Of a stretch of DNA of 64,000 nt, positions 63,408-64,000 are shown in pieces; positions within the stretch are counted from its first letter, which is position 1; every line of letters starts with the position of its first letter. Source of the stretch: Bog-756 sp963830165 (GTDB lineage Bacteria; Actinomycetota; Acidimicrobiia; Acidimicrobiales; RAAP-2); NCBI GenBank assembly GCA_963830165.1, contig CAWHKZ010000005.1, positions 806,001-870,000 on the forward strand, in the 5' to 3' direction. Below the pieces are notes generated by a model. That model was not told the DNA's origin, searched no databases, and was given only the letters and a program-made list of their open reading frames with translations. Position numbers and translations under genes: made by a program.

Positions 63408-63548
63408 GAGGACTTTGCACCACTTTTACACGCGTCGCCCCCTTCTTTACGCGGTTGTTACAGGGGTGTCGGACCGGCCCACTCCGCGCCGTCGGCCGTG
63501 GTCGACGACCTGTCCGATGGTTCAGCCGGACGCCCGGGTGTAACTACC

Positions 63549-63579
63549 ATACTGATCGGTATTGCATACTGACCAGTAT
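63549..63579 (+). promoter_or_regulatory. Twin TetR operators in front of the last gene
   Basis: ATACTGATCGGTAT (63549-63562, one arm mismatch) and ATACTGACCAGTAT (63566-63579, perfect) are two copies of one palindrome 17 bases apart, overlapping the probable promoter. TAGAGT at 63584-63589 lies six bases before ATG 63596, so the transcript is likely leaderless. This is an autoregulated TetR arrangement with tandem, possibly cooperative, sites. Confidence 0.75.
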
Positions 63580-63595
63580 GATATAGAGTGGGCGG

Positions 63596-64000
63596 ATGCC
63601 GCGAGGAGCCACGAAGCGCCGACCACGGACGGTCACGGCACTGCTCGATGCGGCACTGGAGTTGTTCGCCGAACAGGGGTACGGGGCCACCTCCATCCCC
63701 GACATCTGTACGCACGCCGGCCTCACCAAGGGCGCCTTCTACTCCAACTTCGCCAACAAGGACGCCCTGTTCCTCGCCCTGCTCGATCGCAGTTGGGAAC
63801 GGAGGGCGGAGGCGATCCGCCGGACGACGGACCTCGACGCCCTGGGCGCGGAGTTCGACGACCCGACCCGGGCACCGGACCTGCCGGTGGACCGCCAGTG
63901 GACGCTCGTGTCGACCGAGTTCTCACTGCACGCCATCCGCCGTCCGGCGGTGGCGCAGCTCCTCGTCGAGCACGAGCTCCGCGTTCGCTCGGAACTCGCC
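63596..64000 (+). CDS. TetR-family regulator, 3' end outside the window
   Basis: The first 135 residues of a TetR protein. Helix-turn-helix: TVTALLDAALELFAEQGYGATS, then IPDICTHAGLTKGAFYSNFANKDALFLALLD, typical of AcrR-like regulators with the K-G-A-F-Y-S-N-F recognition helix. The effector domain begins and runs off the right edge. ATG 63596 is set by the TAGAGT hexamer six bases upstream and by the twin operators. It is divergent from the second kdpD gene, but the operators point to self-control and perhaps a downstream exporter or catabolic operon not visible here. Confidence 0.9.
   Translation, partial: MPRGATKRRPRTVTALLDAALELFAEQGYGATSIPDICTHAGLTKGAFYSNFANKDALFLALLDRSWERRAEAIRRTTDLDALGAEFDDPTRAPDLPVDRQWTLVSTEFSLHAIRRPAVAQLLVEHELRVRSELA

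Overview
The window is very GC-rich, densely packed actinobacterial DNA. The gene set (CarD, ClpC, RadA-DisA, IspD-IspF, EgtB-EgtD, GpgS, OtsA-OtsB, KdpD/KdpE, a caa3-type cytochrome oxidase) suggests a free-living aerobic member of the Actinomycetota, possibly Acidimicrobiia. The placement below phylum is inference. There is no phage, transposase, plasmid or CRISPR signal; this is ordinary chromosome.

Layout. 0-0.8 kb: 3' part of type III pantothenate kinase. 0.8-5.9 kb (minus): five tightly packed genes (DUF2855, TetR, SRPBCC, type I sulfatase, beta-propeller). 6.1-8.5 kb: DinB-like protein, a small secreted protein, a polyprenyl diphosphate synthase. 8.6-17 kb (plus): clpC, radA, disA, carD, ispD, ispF, rlmB. 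17-19.7 kb (minus): DUF427, egtD, egtB. 19.9-28.3 kb: a Kdp potassium-uptake locus in which the KdpD sensor is split into two genes on either side of kdpFABC, followed by tRNA-Thr. 28.4-34.6 kb: LytR-C protein, otsB, otsA, a TetR/MFS efflux pair with twin operators, gpgS. 34.7-36.4 kb: a SAM riboswitch in front of a threonine-synthase-like gene and a sulfur-carrier gene, read here as the MetM/MetO route to homocysteine. 36.4-44 kb: Bax-inhibitor-like protein, TetR, P450, EthD, methyltransferase, acyltransferase, patatin, a degenerate nuclease-like protein. 44-53 kb: a stretch of genes broken by many 1-2 base shifts (acyl-CoA synthetase, SDR, secreted IPT/TIG protein, membrane-SCO fusion). 53-59.3 kb: ctaG, a CuA-like cupredoxin gene, ctaC, ctaD, ctaE. 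59.3-63.2 kb (minus): an intact second kdpD-kdpE pair plus a NUDIX gene. 63.5 kb to the end: the start of a TetR gene with tandem operators.

Common themes. (1) Stress and osmotic balance: Kdp, trehalose, glucosylglycerate, ergothioneine and the c-di-AMP synthase all lie within about 25 kb. (2) Aerobic respiration: oxidase subunits with copper-insertion factors. (3) Sulfur and methionine: a SAM riboswitch controlling a PLP enzyme and a sulfur carrier. (4) Several TetR regulators whose likely operators can be read directly.

Two general features matter to a reader. Many genes appear leaderless: a -10-like hexamer (TANNNT or close to it) lies exactly 6 bases before the start codon at ten genes. 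Also, at least thirteen genes need one or more small frame corrections to give a complete family member. This looks more like base-calling or assembly indels than genuine decay, because codon use and domain content continue across the breaks.
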